DNA from: an uncultured Collinsella sp.
GTDB lineage: Bacteria > Actinomycetota > Coriobacteriia > Coriobacteriales > Coriobacteriaceae
DNA length: 13,695 nucleotides
NCBI GenBank assembly: GCA_900538305.1
Contig: UPXY01000038.1
Location: forward strand, 1 to 13,695
Direction of reading: 5' to 3'
Below the pieces are notes generated by a model that searched no databases, was not told the DNA's origin, and saw only the letters and a program-made list of their open reading frames with translations. Position numbers and translations under genes: made by a program. Positions 1-7,560 of the stretch are shown one piece after another. How positions within the stretch are numbered: position 1 is the first letter of the stretch; each line of letters opens with the position of its first letter.

Positions 1-55
1 GCGCCGACCTGCGTCGACGCCTCTAAAGCGGACACACTTTTTGTCCTATAAGCCT

Positions 56-76
56 AAAAACCCCTGGGGTAATTTT
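56..76. terminator. Possible two-way terminator downstream of asd
   Basis: A compact inverted repeat lies just past the asd stop codon. On the + strand it reads A-run, ACCC, CTG loop, GGGT, a two-base bulge, then TTTT. On the minus strand, the direction of asd transcription, the stem is followed by TTTTT at 60-56. A-runs and T-runs on both sides suggest it could work in both directions. The GC part of the stem is only about four pairs, so the call is weak. A second small dyad, GGACA/TGTCC at 30-46, lies further out. Confidence 0.4.
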
Positions 77-80
77 ACCC

Positions 81-1106
81 TTACTCAGTGAGGAGCTTGA
101 GGATCTGGACGGCGTTCGTCGCAGCGCCCTTGCGAATCTGGTCGCCGCAGCACCAAAACGTGATGCCTCGGTTGGGGTTGGGATTCGAGATATCCCGACG
201 CACGCGGCCGACCCAGATAAGATCCTGGTCAGAGGTATCGATCGGCATGGGGAAACGATCGTGCGCATTCTCGGCGGCGCGGTCGTCCACAAGCTTCACG
301 CCAGGGGCCGCAGCGAGCGCCTCGCGTGCCTCATCGAGCGTGATATCGCGCTCGAACTCGAGCGTGATGCTCTCGGAATGCGAGCGCAGTACCGGCACGC
401 GCACGCAGGTGCAGTTCACGCGGAGCTCGGGCAGGTGCATGATCTTGCGACCCTCGTTCTGCAGCTTCATCTCCTCCGAGGTATAACCCTCGCCGTCAAA
501 GCCGCCAATCTGCGGGATGAGGTTGCTCACCAGCTGCGCCGCGAACGCCTGGGGTGCGGGAATCTCCTCCCCGCGACCCATGGCGGCAATCTGCGCCTCG
601 AGTTCGGCCATACCCGGAGCGCCCGCGCCGCTCGCCGCCTGATAGGTGGAAACGACCATGCGCGTCACGCCCGCCACCTGGTGAAGCGGCCATGTGGGCA
701 CGAGTCCGATGATCGTCGCGCAGTTGGGGTTCGCGATGATGCCCTTATGCCAAGCGACGTCCGCGCCATTTACCTCGGGAACCACGAGCGGCACATCCGG
801 ATCGAGGCGGAACGCATGGCTGTTATCCACCACGACGGCGCCCACCTCCACCGCTTTCGGCAAGAGCTCACGGGCGATAGCGTCGTCCGCCGCACCAAGC
901 ACGAAGTCGCAACCCTCGAACGCTTCAGGGCGAGCCTCCTGGATCGTAACCTCGCGACCTTGGAACTCAACCGTCTTGCCCGCGCTGCGAGCGCTCGCAA
1001 GGAGACGCAGTTCGCCCACGGGAATACCCTGCTCATCCAAGCACTGGAGCATCTGCGTTCCCACGGCGCCCGTCGCGCCCAGAATAGCGATGGTGTACTG
1101 CTTCAT
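81..1106 (-). CDS. asd: Aspartate-semialdehyde dehydrogenase
   Basis: Cytoplasmic enzyme that reduces L-aspartyl-4-phosphate to aspartate-4-semialdehyde with NADPH, the branch-point step towards lysine, threonine and methionine. The 341-residue protein has the usual family length. It shows an N-terminal Rossmann motif GATGAVG (10-16), the active-site cysteine in NPNCATI (Cys129), the STYQAASGAG segment (153-162), the substrate-binding EEMKLQNE (211-218) and RVPVLRSHSES with His243, and the conserved C-terminal GDQIRKGAATNAVQI (321-335). The loop that often reads AGGS is GAADD here (71-75), probably family variation. The ATG sits eight bases after the lysC stop, and the ribosome site GGAGGA overlaps that stop (TAGGAGGAACCATG), so the two genes are almost certainly co-transcribed and probably translationally coupled. 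Family and start are both secure. Confidence 0.97.
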   Translation of the reverse strand: MKQYTIAILGATGAVGTQMLQCLDEQGIPVGELRLLASARSAGKTVEFQGREVTIQEARPEAFEGCDFVLGAADDAIARELLPKAVEVGAVVVDNSHAFRLDPDVPLVVPEVNGADVAWHKGIIANPNCATIIGLVPTWPLHQVAGVTRMVVSTYQAASGAGAPGMAELEAQIAAMGRGEEIPAPQAFAAQLVSNLIPQIGGFDGEGYTSEEMKLQNEGRKIMHLPELRVNCTCVRVPVLRSHSESITLEFERDITLDEAREALAAAPGVKLVDDRAAENAHDRFPMPIDTSDQDLIWVGRVRRDISNPNPNRGITFWCCGDQIRKGAATNAVQILKLLTE

Positions 1107-1114
1107 GGTTCCTC

Positions 1115-2512
1115 CTACTCCCTGCTTGCCAAGCCTGCGGTCTCGATACGCGCCTCTTCTTCGGCGCGTTTGAGGTCGGAAAGCTCCAACAGATGGTCGC
1201 CGTCGGAAAATGCCCGGTAGATCGCACGGATCGCACGCTCGAAATCGCTGTCGCGCACACCCACGATGATGTTGATCTCGTCCGAGCCCTGCGACATCAT
1301 GCGGATGGACACGCCCTCCTGGCCAAGCGCCGCGAAGAGCGACCCCGATACGCCGGGGCGCCCCACCATGTTGCGGCCCACGGTAGACACAAGCGCCAGA
1401 TCGTCCACGACCTTGATCTTATCGGGCTCGACCTCGCGTTTGATATCCGAGACGATCGACCACAGCGAGTCCTTCACGTCCTCGCCGCGCACGACCACAG
1501 CGAACGAATCGATGCCCGAGGGAATGTGCTCCACGCTCACGCGGTAGCGCTCGAAGACGGAAAGCACGCGGCGATAGTAACCGATCTCGTTGGTGAGGTG
1601 GTCTTTGAGTACGTGCACGGCCACGAAGTTGCGCTTGCCGGTCACGCCCGTGATGATGGGCTCGCCCGAGACGTAGTCGTCGCGATCCGAGATGATCGTA
1701 CCGAGGTCTTGCGGGCGGTTCGTGTTCTTGATGGCGATGGGGATGCCCGCTTCCATGACCGGGAACACGGCCTCCTCGTGCAGGACGGACGCGCCCATGT
1801 AGGAGAGCTCGCGCAGCTCCTGATAGGTAATGCGACCGATGGGCTGCGGGTTCTCAACGATACGAGGATCCGCGGAAAGGAAGCCCGAAACATCCGTCCA
1901 GTTTTCGTACAGGTCCGCGCCGAGGCACTTCGCCAAAATGGAACCAGAGATGTCGCCGCCGCCGCGGTCGAGCAGCATGATGCGACCCTCGCGCGTGGCA
2001 CCGTAGAAACCAGGCATGAGGAAACCGCCGGGGATGCCTTTTTCCTGAATGAGCTCGTTCGTGCGCTCCATGGCAAGCGTGCCGTCATGGTGGAAGGCGA
2101 CGACATCGGCCGCGTCGAGGAAGGGCAGGCCGAGATACTCGGCCATGAGGCGACCGGTGAAGTACTCGCCACGGCTCACGAGCTCTTCCTGAGTGAGCTC
2201 GTTCGCGTGTACGCGCTCGCAGAACTTCGCGTACTCCTCGCGGATGGGATATGTGAGCCCCAGCTCGTCGGCGATGGCGAAGAAACGGCTGCCGATATCA
2301 TCGAGCAGGTCGTCGCACGAAACGTGATAGCGCATATGAGCGGAAACCAGGTAGAGCAAGTCGGTGACCTTAGCATCGCTCTTCCAGCGGCGACCGCACG
2401 CGGACACGACGATGAACCGGCGCGCGGGATCCGCGTCGACAATCGCCTTGATCTGTCGGAAGTGCTTGGCATCGGCGACCGATGAGCCGCCAAACTTGGC
2501 GATCTTAATCAT
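1115..2512 (-). CDS. lysC: Aspartate kinase, monofunctional, two ACT domains
   Basis: Phosphorylates L-aspartate with ATP, the first committed step of the aspartate family. The protein is 465 residues. KFGGSS (6-11) opens the kinase domain, followed by VVSACGRR (35-42), SRGEYFTGRLMAEYLG (113-128), the nucleotide-binding LDRGGGDISGS (181-191) and SYMGASVLHEEAVFPV (237-252). Two ACT domains follow, around 308-345 and 374-425 (STVGRNMVGRPGVSG, then SIRMMSQGSDEINIIVGV), so end-product feedback inhibition is likely. The RGGGDISGS form resembles clostridial-type enzymes rather than the RGGSDTTA of most actinomycetes. The frame stays open 38 codons upstream, but MIKIAKFGG at 2512 is the family start and has an AAAGG-like site at about 13 bases spacing. 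It is first gene of the lysC-asd pair and diverges from thrC. Which amino acid inhibits it cannot be read from sequence. Confidence 0.96.
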   Translation of the reverse strand: MIKIAKFGGSSVADAKHFRQIKAIVDADPARRFIVVSACGRRWKSDAKVTDLLYLVSAHMRYHVSCDDLLDDIGSRFFAIADELGLTYPIREEYAKFCERVHANELTQEELVSRGEYFTGRLMAEYLGLPFLDAADVVAFHHDGTLAMERTNELIQEKGIPGGFLMPGFYGATREGRIMLLDRGGGDISGSILAKCLGADLYENWTDVSGFLSADPRIVENPQPIGRITYQELRELSYMGASVLHEEAVFPVMEAGIPIAIKNTNRPQDLGTIISDRDDYVSGEPIITGVTGKRNFVAVHVLKDHLTNEIGYYRRVLSVFERYRVSVEHIPSGIDSFAVVVRGEDVKDSLWSIVSDIKREVEPDKIKVVDDLALVSTVGRNMVGRPGVSGSLFAALGQEGVSIRMMSQGSDEINIIVGVRDSDFERAIRAIYRAFSDGDHLLELSDLKRAEEEARIETAGLASRE

Positions 2513-2611
2513 AACGAGAAGGTTACCTTTCTTGTACCTACCGTCGCGCGCGCAACGCGCTCTGATACCATGAGCGTGGACAGAACTCCAGCGTACACGA
2601 GGAGCTTCCAT
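2513..2611. promoter_or_regulatory. Shared divergent control region, lysC / thrC
   Basis: These 99 bases separate the start codons of lysC (leftward) and thrC (rightward), so both promoters and any operator must lie here or reach into the coding regions. I see no convincing -35/-10 pair on either strand. Weak elements are TTGTAC at 2532-2537 and TGATAC at 2563-2568, badly spaced for each other. A short GC dyad, GCGCG-CAA-CGCGC, sits at 2548-2560. The gap is too short for a lysine riboswitch or T-box leader, and no such core motif is visible. Confidence 0.5.
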
Positions 2612-4195
2612 ATGAATTTGTATCATAGTACACGTTCGCGGGCTATTTCTCGCACCTCGAAGGATGCGATTCGCGAAGGGCTGGCGCCAGACGGCGGTCT
2701 GTACGTATGTGATGCGCTTGGTTCAGAAAAACTCGAGGTAGCAGACCTTGCCGAACAGTCGTATCACGACATCGCCCGTACCGTGCTGCAATTGTTACTT
2801 CCTGATTACACGGCGAACGAAATCGCCGCGTGCGTACGCGAAGCCTACGACGGCACCTTCACGAGCTCCGAAGTCACCCCCCTCCTGCCATTGGGGACAG
2901 TCCTCGATGGCATGACAAAGGGGACGGGCGTTGAGCGTAATGAAGCGTATGAGCGCGATTCCTTCGCCCCCGTCTCCGTGCTCGAGCTGTTCCACGGCCC
3001 CACAAGCGCGTTCAAGGACGTCGCCCTGCAGATGCTCCCGCGGCTCATGGCGCGCGCGAATTCCGGTGCCGCGCCCGCCAGCGGCTCCGGCGCTGCCAGC
3101 ACTGCCGAGCGCGTCATGATCGTCACCGCTACATCCGGCGACACGGGCAAGGCCGCACTCGCAGGCTTCGCCGACGCAAGTGGCTGCGGCATAACCGTGT
3201 TCTACCCCGAAGGCAAGGTCAGCCGCGTGCAGGAACTGCAAATGACCACGCAGGCCGGCGGCAACGTCAACGTATGCGCGGTGCGCGGCAACTTCGACGA
3301 CGCGCAGAGCGCCGTGAAGCGCATCTTCGCCGACCGCGCGCTCGCCGAACGGTTGAGCAACGCTGGTTGGACACTCAGCAGCGCGAACTCCATCAACGTG
3401 GGCCGCCTCGTGCCGCAGGTCGTGTATTACTTCGCTGCCTACGCGCAGCTGCTGCGTGCGGGCGCGATCGAGGCGGGAGACGAAGTTGAGTTCTGCGTTC
3501 CCACAGGCAACTTCGGCGACGTGCTCGCCGGCTATTACGCGAAGCTGCTCGGGCTTCCTGTGGCGAAGCTCATCGTAGCGAGCGACGCGAACAACGTGCT
3601 CTTCGACTTCCTCACCACGGGCGTATACGACCGCAACCGCCCCTTCTTCACCACCACGTCACCTTCTATGGACATCCTCATCTCGTCGAACCTCGAGCGC
3701 ATGCTCTACTATCTGAGCGACGGCGATTGTGAACTCGTCGCCTCGCTCATGCAGAGCCTCTCCGAGACCGGCCGCTATGAGGTGCCGAAGGATCTGCTCG
3801 CACGCATCCAGGAGGTATTCGCGTGCAGCTGGGCGAGCGAGGAGGAAGTCGCTGCGGCGATCCGCGCTTGCTGGGAGAATCACGGCTACCTCATGGATCC
3901 GCATACCGCATGCGGCTACCATGCGCTCGAGCAGGTCGCGCCCGCACCCGGCTCCCGCGCCCGCGTGCTGCTCTCGACCGCGAGCCCCTACAAGTTCCCG
4001 CGCGCCGTGGCCGAGGCGATCGGCCTCGACGTACCCGAAGATGACTTTGCCTGTATGGACGTGCTTGCTGAAGCGACCGGTACCACCCCGCCCGCGCAGC
4101 TCGCCTCCCTGCAAGAGGCACCTGTGCTGCACAGCGACGTTGTCGATATCGACGGTATGGCAGGCTTCGTCGAGCAGGCGACGCTGAAGCTGTAA
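2612..4195 (+). CDS. thrC: Threonine synthase (PLP-dependent)
   Basis: Converts O-phospho-L-homoserine and water to L-threonine and phosphate. The 527-residue protein begins MNLYHSTRS, the typical N-terminal domain of the longer, E. coli/yeast-type synthases. The PLP lysine is Lys135 in ELFHGPTSAFKDVALQ. Other fold-type II landmarks are TSGDTGKAAL (174-183), SANSINVGRLVPQ (257-269), PTGNFGDVLAGYYAK (297-311), SPSMDILISSNLER (350-363) and LLSTASPYKFP (453-463). Start: ATG 2612 has a perfect GAGGAG site at 2599-2604, seven bases away; the in-frame ATG at 2570 lacks one and would add 14 unusual residues. Between the FKD helix and the GDTG loop there is a Gly/Ala/Ser-rich stretch (149-166), and residues 103-117 also look like a surface insertion. 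It diverges from lysC and precedes thrB, which makes its substrate. Confidence 0.97.
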   Translation: MNLYHSTRSRAISRTSKDAIREGLAPDGGLYVCDALGSEKLEVADLAEQSYHDIARTVLQLLLPDYTANEIAACVREAYDGTFTSSEVTPLLPLGTVLDGMTKGTGVERNEAYERDSFAPVSVLELFHGPTSAFKDVALQMLPRLMARANSGAAPASGSGAASTAERVMIVTATSGDTGKAALAGFADASGCGITVFYPEGKVSRVQELQMTTQAGGNVNVCAVRGNFDDAQSAVKRIFADRALAERLSNAGWTLSSANSINVGRLVPQVVYYFAAYAQLLRAGAIEAGDEVEFCVPTGNFGDVLAGYYAKLLGLPVAKLIVASDANNVLFDFLTTGVYDRNRPFFTTTSPSMDILISSNLERMLYYLSDGDCELVASLMQSLSETGRYEVPKDLLARIQEVFACSWASEEEVAAAIRACWENHGYLMDPHTACGYHALEQVAPAPGSRARVLLSTASPYKFPRAVAEAIGLDVPEDDFACMDVLAEATGTTPPAQLASLQEAPVLHSDVVDIDGMAGFVEQATLKL

Positions 4196-4398
4196 GCCCG
4201 CCGGGTGCGCGCGAAGCGTACCGTTCCCTGCTCAAACAGTCCTCGCACTTCGCGCTGCGGAACTCGAGATGAACGGTACGCGCCGCGCGCCCGGCAACGT
4301 TGCCGTTCCTTCCACCACCACTCTCCGCCTGGCCAGCGAGCTGCGCGGCAACCGCAAGCAGGAGGCGGAGCACGGCCGTCCCGCCGAAAGGAGCACCC
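4196..4398 (+). other. Structured thrC-thrB spacer with three successive inverted repeats
   Basis: This 203-base gap is dense with complementary arms. Element A: 4207-4226 pairs with 4271-4290, 18 of 20 positions complementary, broken only at 4214-4215; an inner imperfect hairpin lies at 4238-4264. Element B: CGGCAACGTTGCCG at 4292-4305 is a perfect 14-bp palindrome. Element C: CTCCGCCT 4323-4330 pairs with AGGCGGAG 4363-4370 and encloses an inner stem (4341-4348 with 4352-4361, two-base bulge). No U-tract follows any stem, so these are not ordinary terminators. The region ends 16 bases before the thrB ribosome site AAAGGAG (4387-4393). It may be a structured leader for thrB, a processing site or a small repeat element; the sequence alone does not decide. 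Confidence 0.6.
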
Positions 4399-5280
4399 AT
4401 GATCAAAGTCACCGTACCAGCTACCAGCGCGAATCTGGGCATCGGCTACGACACGCTCGGCATGGCGGTGTCACTCTATGCGCACTTCACCTTCGACCAT
4501 GCCGACACGCTCGCCATCACAGGATGCCCCGAAGAATTCCAAAACGAAGACAACATGGTCTACCAAGCCTTCGTGCAGGCGCTTGACGCCTGGGGGCTGG
4601 AGCCGTTCCCCATCTCCATCCACATCGAGACCGATATCCCCGTCGCACGCGGTCTTGGCTCGAGCTCGACCTGCGTCGTCGCAGGCATCATGGGAGCCGC
4701 CGCCCTCGCGCGGCGCACAGTGACGCGCGATGAGCTTGTCGCCCTTGCCGCCCAAATGGAAGGCCACCCCGATAACGTCGCTCCGGCACTCCTCGGCGCC
4801 GCCGTATGCTCGTTCACGCCCACGGGGGAGCTGCCGCGCTGCCTGCGCTACGAGGTGAGCGACCGCCTGCGCTTCGTGACCATCATCCCGCCGTACGAGG
4901 TGCACACGAGCGAGGCGCGCAAGGTCGTGCCACAGGAAGTGCCGCTCTCCACCGCCGTGTGGCAGATGGGGCGCATCGCTGGCCTCACGCGTGGGCTCGA
5001 AACGGGTAATACCGACCTCATCGCCGCCGCAAATGACGACCGTCTGCAAGAGCCGTATCGCCGCGCGCTCATTCCGGACTACGATGCCATTCGCGCTACG
5101 TGCCTCGAAGGCGGGGCGAAGACGCTCTGGATTTCCGGCTCCGGCTCGACACTCATGGCCGTGACGGACGACACCATCGTGGCGAAGTTCCTCCAGGTGC
5201 GCTTGCGCGAGCAGTTCCCTGAATGCGAGACGCATATTCTTACCTGCGACAACGCCGGTGCACAGATTGAGTACCTATAG
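4399..5280 (+). CDS. thrB: Homoserine kinase
   Basis: Phosphorylates L-homoserine with ATP to O-phosphohomoserine, the substrate of the neighbouring ThrC. The 293-residue protein is a GHMP-superfamily kinase of normal length. MIKVTVPATSANLGIGYDTLGMA (1-23) is the family N-terminus, PVARGLGSSST (81-91) is the phosphate-binding motif 2, EGHPDNVAPALLG (121-133) follows it, and ISGSGST (245-251) is the C-terminal motif 3. Motif 2 ends in Thr where many relatives have Ala, a mild change. ATG 4399 is chosen because AAAGGAG (4387-4393) sits five bases upstream and the family begins there; the open frame back to 4300 is intergenic. It probably forms one transcript with thrC despite the 203-base structured spacer, which may tune its translation. 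Confidence 0.97.
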   Translation: MIKVTVPATSANLGIGYDTLGMAVSLYAHFTFDHADTLAITGCPEEFQNEDNMVYQAFVQALDAWGLEPFPISIHIETDIPVARGLGSSSTCVVAGIMGAAALARRTVTRDELVALAAQMEGHPDNVAPALLGAAVCSFTPTGELPRCLRYEVSDRLRFVTIIPPYEVHTSEARKVVPQEVPLSTAVWQMGRIAGLTRGLETGNTDLIAAANDDRLQEPYRRALIPDYDAIRATCLEGGAKTLWISGSGSTLMAVTDDTIVAKFLQVRLREQFPECETHILTCDNAGAQIEYL

Positions 5281-5347
5281 GAATCGCGACGAGGAGTCGC
5301 CGCGTCTATCTAAACAAGCTAGAGCCTGCGCAACGAAAGCGAGCATC

Positions 5348-7444
5348 ATGGAAGCCAGGCACGCGGAACGCAACGCGAAGCGCGCAAAAAAGAACCACGA
5401 ACAACGCCGCCAGCACACGCAGCCCCGCCCCCGTCGCGATCCGGCCGGCCCCTCCGCGCTCGGCCTCACGCGCGAGGACTTCCTGCCCGTAACCCGCACG
5501 GACATGGAGCAGCGCGGCTGGGACCGGTGCGATTTCGTCTACATCTGCGGCGACGCATACGTTGACCATCCGAGCTTCGGCCAAGCCATCATCTGCCGCC
5601 TGCTCGAGGCGCACGGCTACCGCGTGGGCATCATCGCGCAACCCGACTGGCGCGATCCGGAAAGCATCGCCGTGCTGGGCGAGCCGCGCCTCGCGTTCCT
5701 TGTCTCCGCCGGTAACATGGATTCCATGGTGAACCACTACAGCGTGTCGAAACACCGCCGCCGCACGGACGCCTATACCCCTGGCGGCGCGACGGGCGCT
5801 CGGCCAGACCACGCGACGATCGTCTACGGAAACCTCATCCGACGCGTGTTCAAGGAGACGCCCATCGTGCTTGGCGGCATCGAAGCGAGCCTGAGGCGCC
5901 TTGCGCACTACGACTATTGGCAAGACCGCCTCAAGCGCTCCGTGCTGCTCGACTCCGGCGCAGACATGATCATCTACGGTATGGGCGAGCGACCGATCAT
6001 CGAGCTTGCCGAGGCACTCGATGCTGGCCTTCCCATAAGCCAGATCACCTATATCGACGGGACGGTGTGGCGCACGCGCTCGCTCGACGACGTCTACGAC
6101 GCCGTGGAGCTGCCCAGCTGGGATGAGCTTTCCGCCGATCCGCTCGTCTACGCGCAAAGCTTCAACACGCAGCATCAAAACATGGATCCCTTCAGCGGAA
6201 AGCGCCTCGTAGAGCCCTATCCACACAGTGTCTTCGTAGTGCAGAACCCACCCGCCAAGCCGCTTTCGCAAGCGGAGTTCGACGAAGCATACGACCTGCC
6301 TTATACGCGCTGCTACCATCCAGATTACGAAGCTGCCGGCGGCATTCCCGCACTCAAAGAGGTCAAGATGTCGCTCATCTCGAACCGCGGGTGCTTTGGC
6401 GAATGCAGCTTCTGCGCGCTCACGTTCCATCAGGGGCGCATCGTGCAAACGCGCAGCCATACATCGCTGCTCGCAGAGGCGAAGCGCATCACCGAAGAAC
6501 CCGACTTCAAGGGCTACATCAACGACGTAGGCGGTCCCACGGCGAACTTCCGCCAACCAGCCTGTAAAAAGCAGCTCACGCGCGGCGCCTGCACGAACAA
6601 ACGCTGTCTGTGGCCGAGCGTGTGCCGGCAGATGGACGTAAGCCATCGCGATTACGTGCGGCTCTTGCGCGAACTGCGCGCACTCCCCGGCGTGAAGAAG
6701 GTCTTCGTACGTAGCGGCATCCGCTTCGACTACCTGCTCGCCGACCCCGATCCCAAGCAGACCTTCCTGCGCGAGCTCTGCGAGCACCATGTTTCCGGCC
6801 AGCTCAAGGTTGCGCCGGAGCACGTGAGCGACGCCGTGCTCTCTGTTATGGGCAAGCCAAGCCGTGCCGTGTACGACCGGTTCGTGGACGAATACCGCCG
6901 CATGAACAAGCAGCTCGGCAAGAAGCAATACCTCGTGCCCTACCTCATGTCGAGTCATCCCGGCAGCACGCTCAAGGAAGCCGTGGAGCTTGCCGAATAC
7001 GTGCGCGACATGGGTTACATGCCCGAGCAGGTGCAGGATTTCTACCCCACGCCGTCCACGATGTCGACCTGCATGTACTACACCGGCGTCGATCCACGCA
7101 CCATGGATCCCGTCTACGTGCCGAAAACCGCGCACGAGAAGGCGCTTCAACGCGCGCTTATTCAGTATCGCAAACCCGAGAACTACGATCTGGTGCGCGA
7201 AGCTCTACAGAAGGCCGGACGCACCGATCTTATTGGCTTTGGCTCGAAGTGCCTCATCCGCCCCACGCGCCCGCATGCCAAGCGAAACGATAACCTAAGC
7301 CCAGAACTCAAGGTATCTCCAGGCAGGCGCGGCGACGGAAACGCAGGCAAGACCCGCGGCTCCAACAAGCGCGGCGGCAACGCCCACGGTCGCAACCGCG
7401 CCGGGCAAGGCCGAGAAGCCAACCGCGGCGGACATCGAGGATAA
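5348..7444 (+). CDS. ygiQ: YgiQ-family radical SAM protein
   Basis: A 698-residue member of the YgiQ family; the reaction is unknown. FLPVTRTDMEQRGW (45-58) and CGDAYVDHPSFGQAIICRLLEAHG (67-90) form the characteristic N-terminal domain. The radical SAM cluster motif CX3CX2C is NRGCFGECSFC (Cys349, 353, 356), expected to bind a [4Fe-4S] cluster and SAM. More cysteines follow at 406, 415, 420 and 426, as does the GQLKVAPEHVSD segment (484-494) and a C-terminal domain with YPTPSTMSTCMYYTG (566-580). Residues 1-30 are strongly basic and about 640-698 form an Arg/Gly/Asn-rich tail, likely disordered. The frame reaches back to GTG 5258 inside thrB, without a ribosome site. ATG 5348 is preferred, 67 bases after thrB, but its own site (GAAAGCGAG) is weak, so the start is uncertain. 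It may be co-transcribed with thrC-thrB; a 5-bp dyad GCGAC/GTCGC near 5284-5298 is not a terminator. Confidence 0.93.
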   Translation: MEARHAERNAKRAKKNHEQRRQHTQPRPRRDPAGPSALGLTREDFLPVTRTDMEQRGWDRCDFVYICGDAYVDHPSFGQAIICRLLEAHGYRVGIIAQPDWRDPESIAVLGEPRLAFLVSAGNMDSMVNHYSVSKHRRRTDAYTPGGATGARPDHATIVYGNLIRRVFKETPIVLGGIEASLRRLAHYDYWQDRLKRSVLLDSGADMIIYGMGERPIIELAEALDAGLPISQITYIDGTVWRTRSLDDVYDAVELPSWDELSADPLVYAQSFNTQHQNMDPFSGKRLVEPYPHSVFVVQNPPAKPLSQAEFDEAYDLPYTRCYHPDYEAAGGIPALKEVKMSLISNRGCFGECSFCALTFHQGRIVQTRSHTSLLAEAKRITEEPDFKGYINDVGGPTANFRQPACKKQLTRGACTNKRCLWPSVCRQMDVSHRDYVRLLRELRALPGVKKVFVRSGIRFDYLLADPDPKQTFLRELCEHHVSGQLKVAPEHVSDAVLSVMGKPSRAVYDRFVDEYRRMNKQLGKKQYLVPYLMSSHPGSTLKEAVELAEYVRDMGYMPEQVQDFYPTPSTMSTCMYYTGVDPRTMDPVYVPKTAHEKALQRALIQYRKPENYDLVREALQKAGRTDLIGFGSKCLIRPTRPHAKRNDNLSPELKVSPGRRGDGNAGKTRGSNKRGGNAHGRNRAGQGREANRGGHRG

Positions 7445-7451
7445 ACCTTCA

Positions 7452-7492
7452 AGGACGATCATTTCAGCACCTAGCACCGAAATGATCGTCTT
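7452..7492. terminator. Two-way hairpin between convergent ygiQ and xfp
   Basis: GACGATCATTTC at 7454-7465 is perfectly complementary to GAAATGATCGTC at 7479-7490, a 12-bp stem that extends by a G-U and an A-U pair. The 13-base loop is AGCACC-T-AGCACC, an exact direct repeat. Only TT follows the stem on either strand, so it lacks a good U-tract. Its place seven bases past the ygiQ stop and between converging genes fits a two-way terminator or transcript-end stabiliser. Confidence 0.7.
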
Positions 7493-7503
7493 GGCGGGCG
7501 CGA

Positions 7504-7548
7504 GACGGAAACGGTGCCCAGCCAGCTAGAGCGGACACCGCCCCCGTC
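7504..7548 (-). terminator. Second imperfect hairpin just past the xfp stop
   Basis: GACGGAAACGGTG at 7504-7516 and CACCGCCCCCGTC at 7536-7548 pair as two 5-bp stems separated by a 3x3 internal loop, with a 19-base apical loop. It starts 12 bases after the xfp stop in the direction of xfp transcription, so it could shield or end that mRNA. No U-tract follows, which makes termination by this element alone unlikely; the stronger hairpin at 7452-7492 lies next. Confidence 0.35.
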
Positions 7549-7560
7549 ATGTCGATGCAC

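Noticed and set aside
81..1106. GAADD loop of Asd as a functional oddity
   Set aside because: Position 71-75 differs from the common AGGS, but all catalytic residues are present and I recall similar GAA-type loops in related Asd proteins, so it is likely ordinary variation.
261..1220. 319-codon open frame antisense to asd
   Set aside because: Shadow frame over a secure Asd gene, reaching into lysC as well.
1193..2485. 430-codon open frame antisense to lysC
   Set aside because: Shadow of the aspartokinase reading frame; no domain or start signal.
2513..2611. Possible lysine riboswitch or T-box in front of lysC or thrC
   Set aside because: The gap is 99 bases in total and no conserved core of either element can be seen.
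2513..2626. N-terminal extension of aspartokinase by 38 codons
   Set aside because: It would overlap the thrC start, its sequence is unlike the family, and MIKIAKFGG at 2512 is the expected N-terminus.
4269..4586. 105-codon open frame across the thrC-thrB spacer and thrB start
   Set aside because: Out of frame with thrB, Arg/His-rich, no ribosome site; explained by GC-rich composition and the inverted repeats.
5306..7150. 614-codon open frame antisense to the radical SAM gene
   Set aside because: It mirrors the codon pattern of a GC-rich gene; composition is Ala/Val/His/Arg-rich with no recognisable domain, and the opposite strand carries a clear YgiQ protein.
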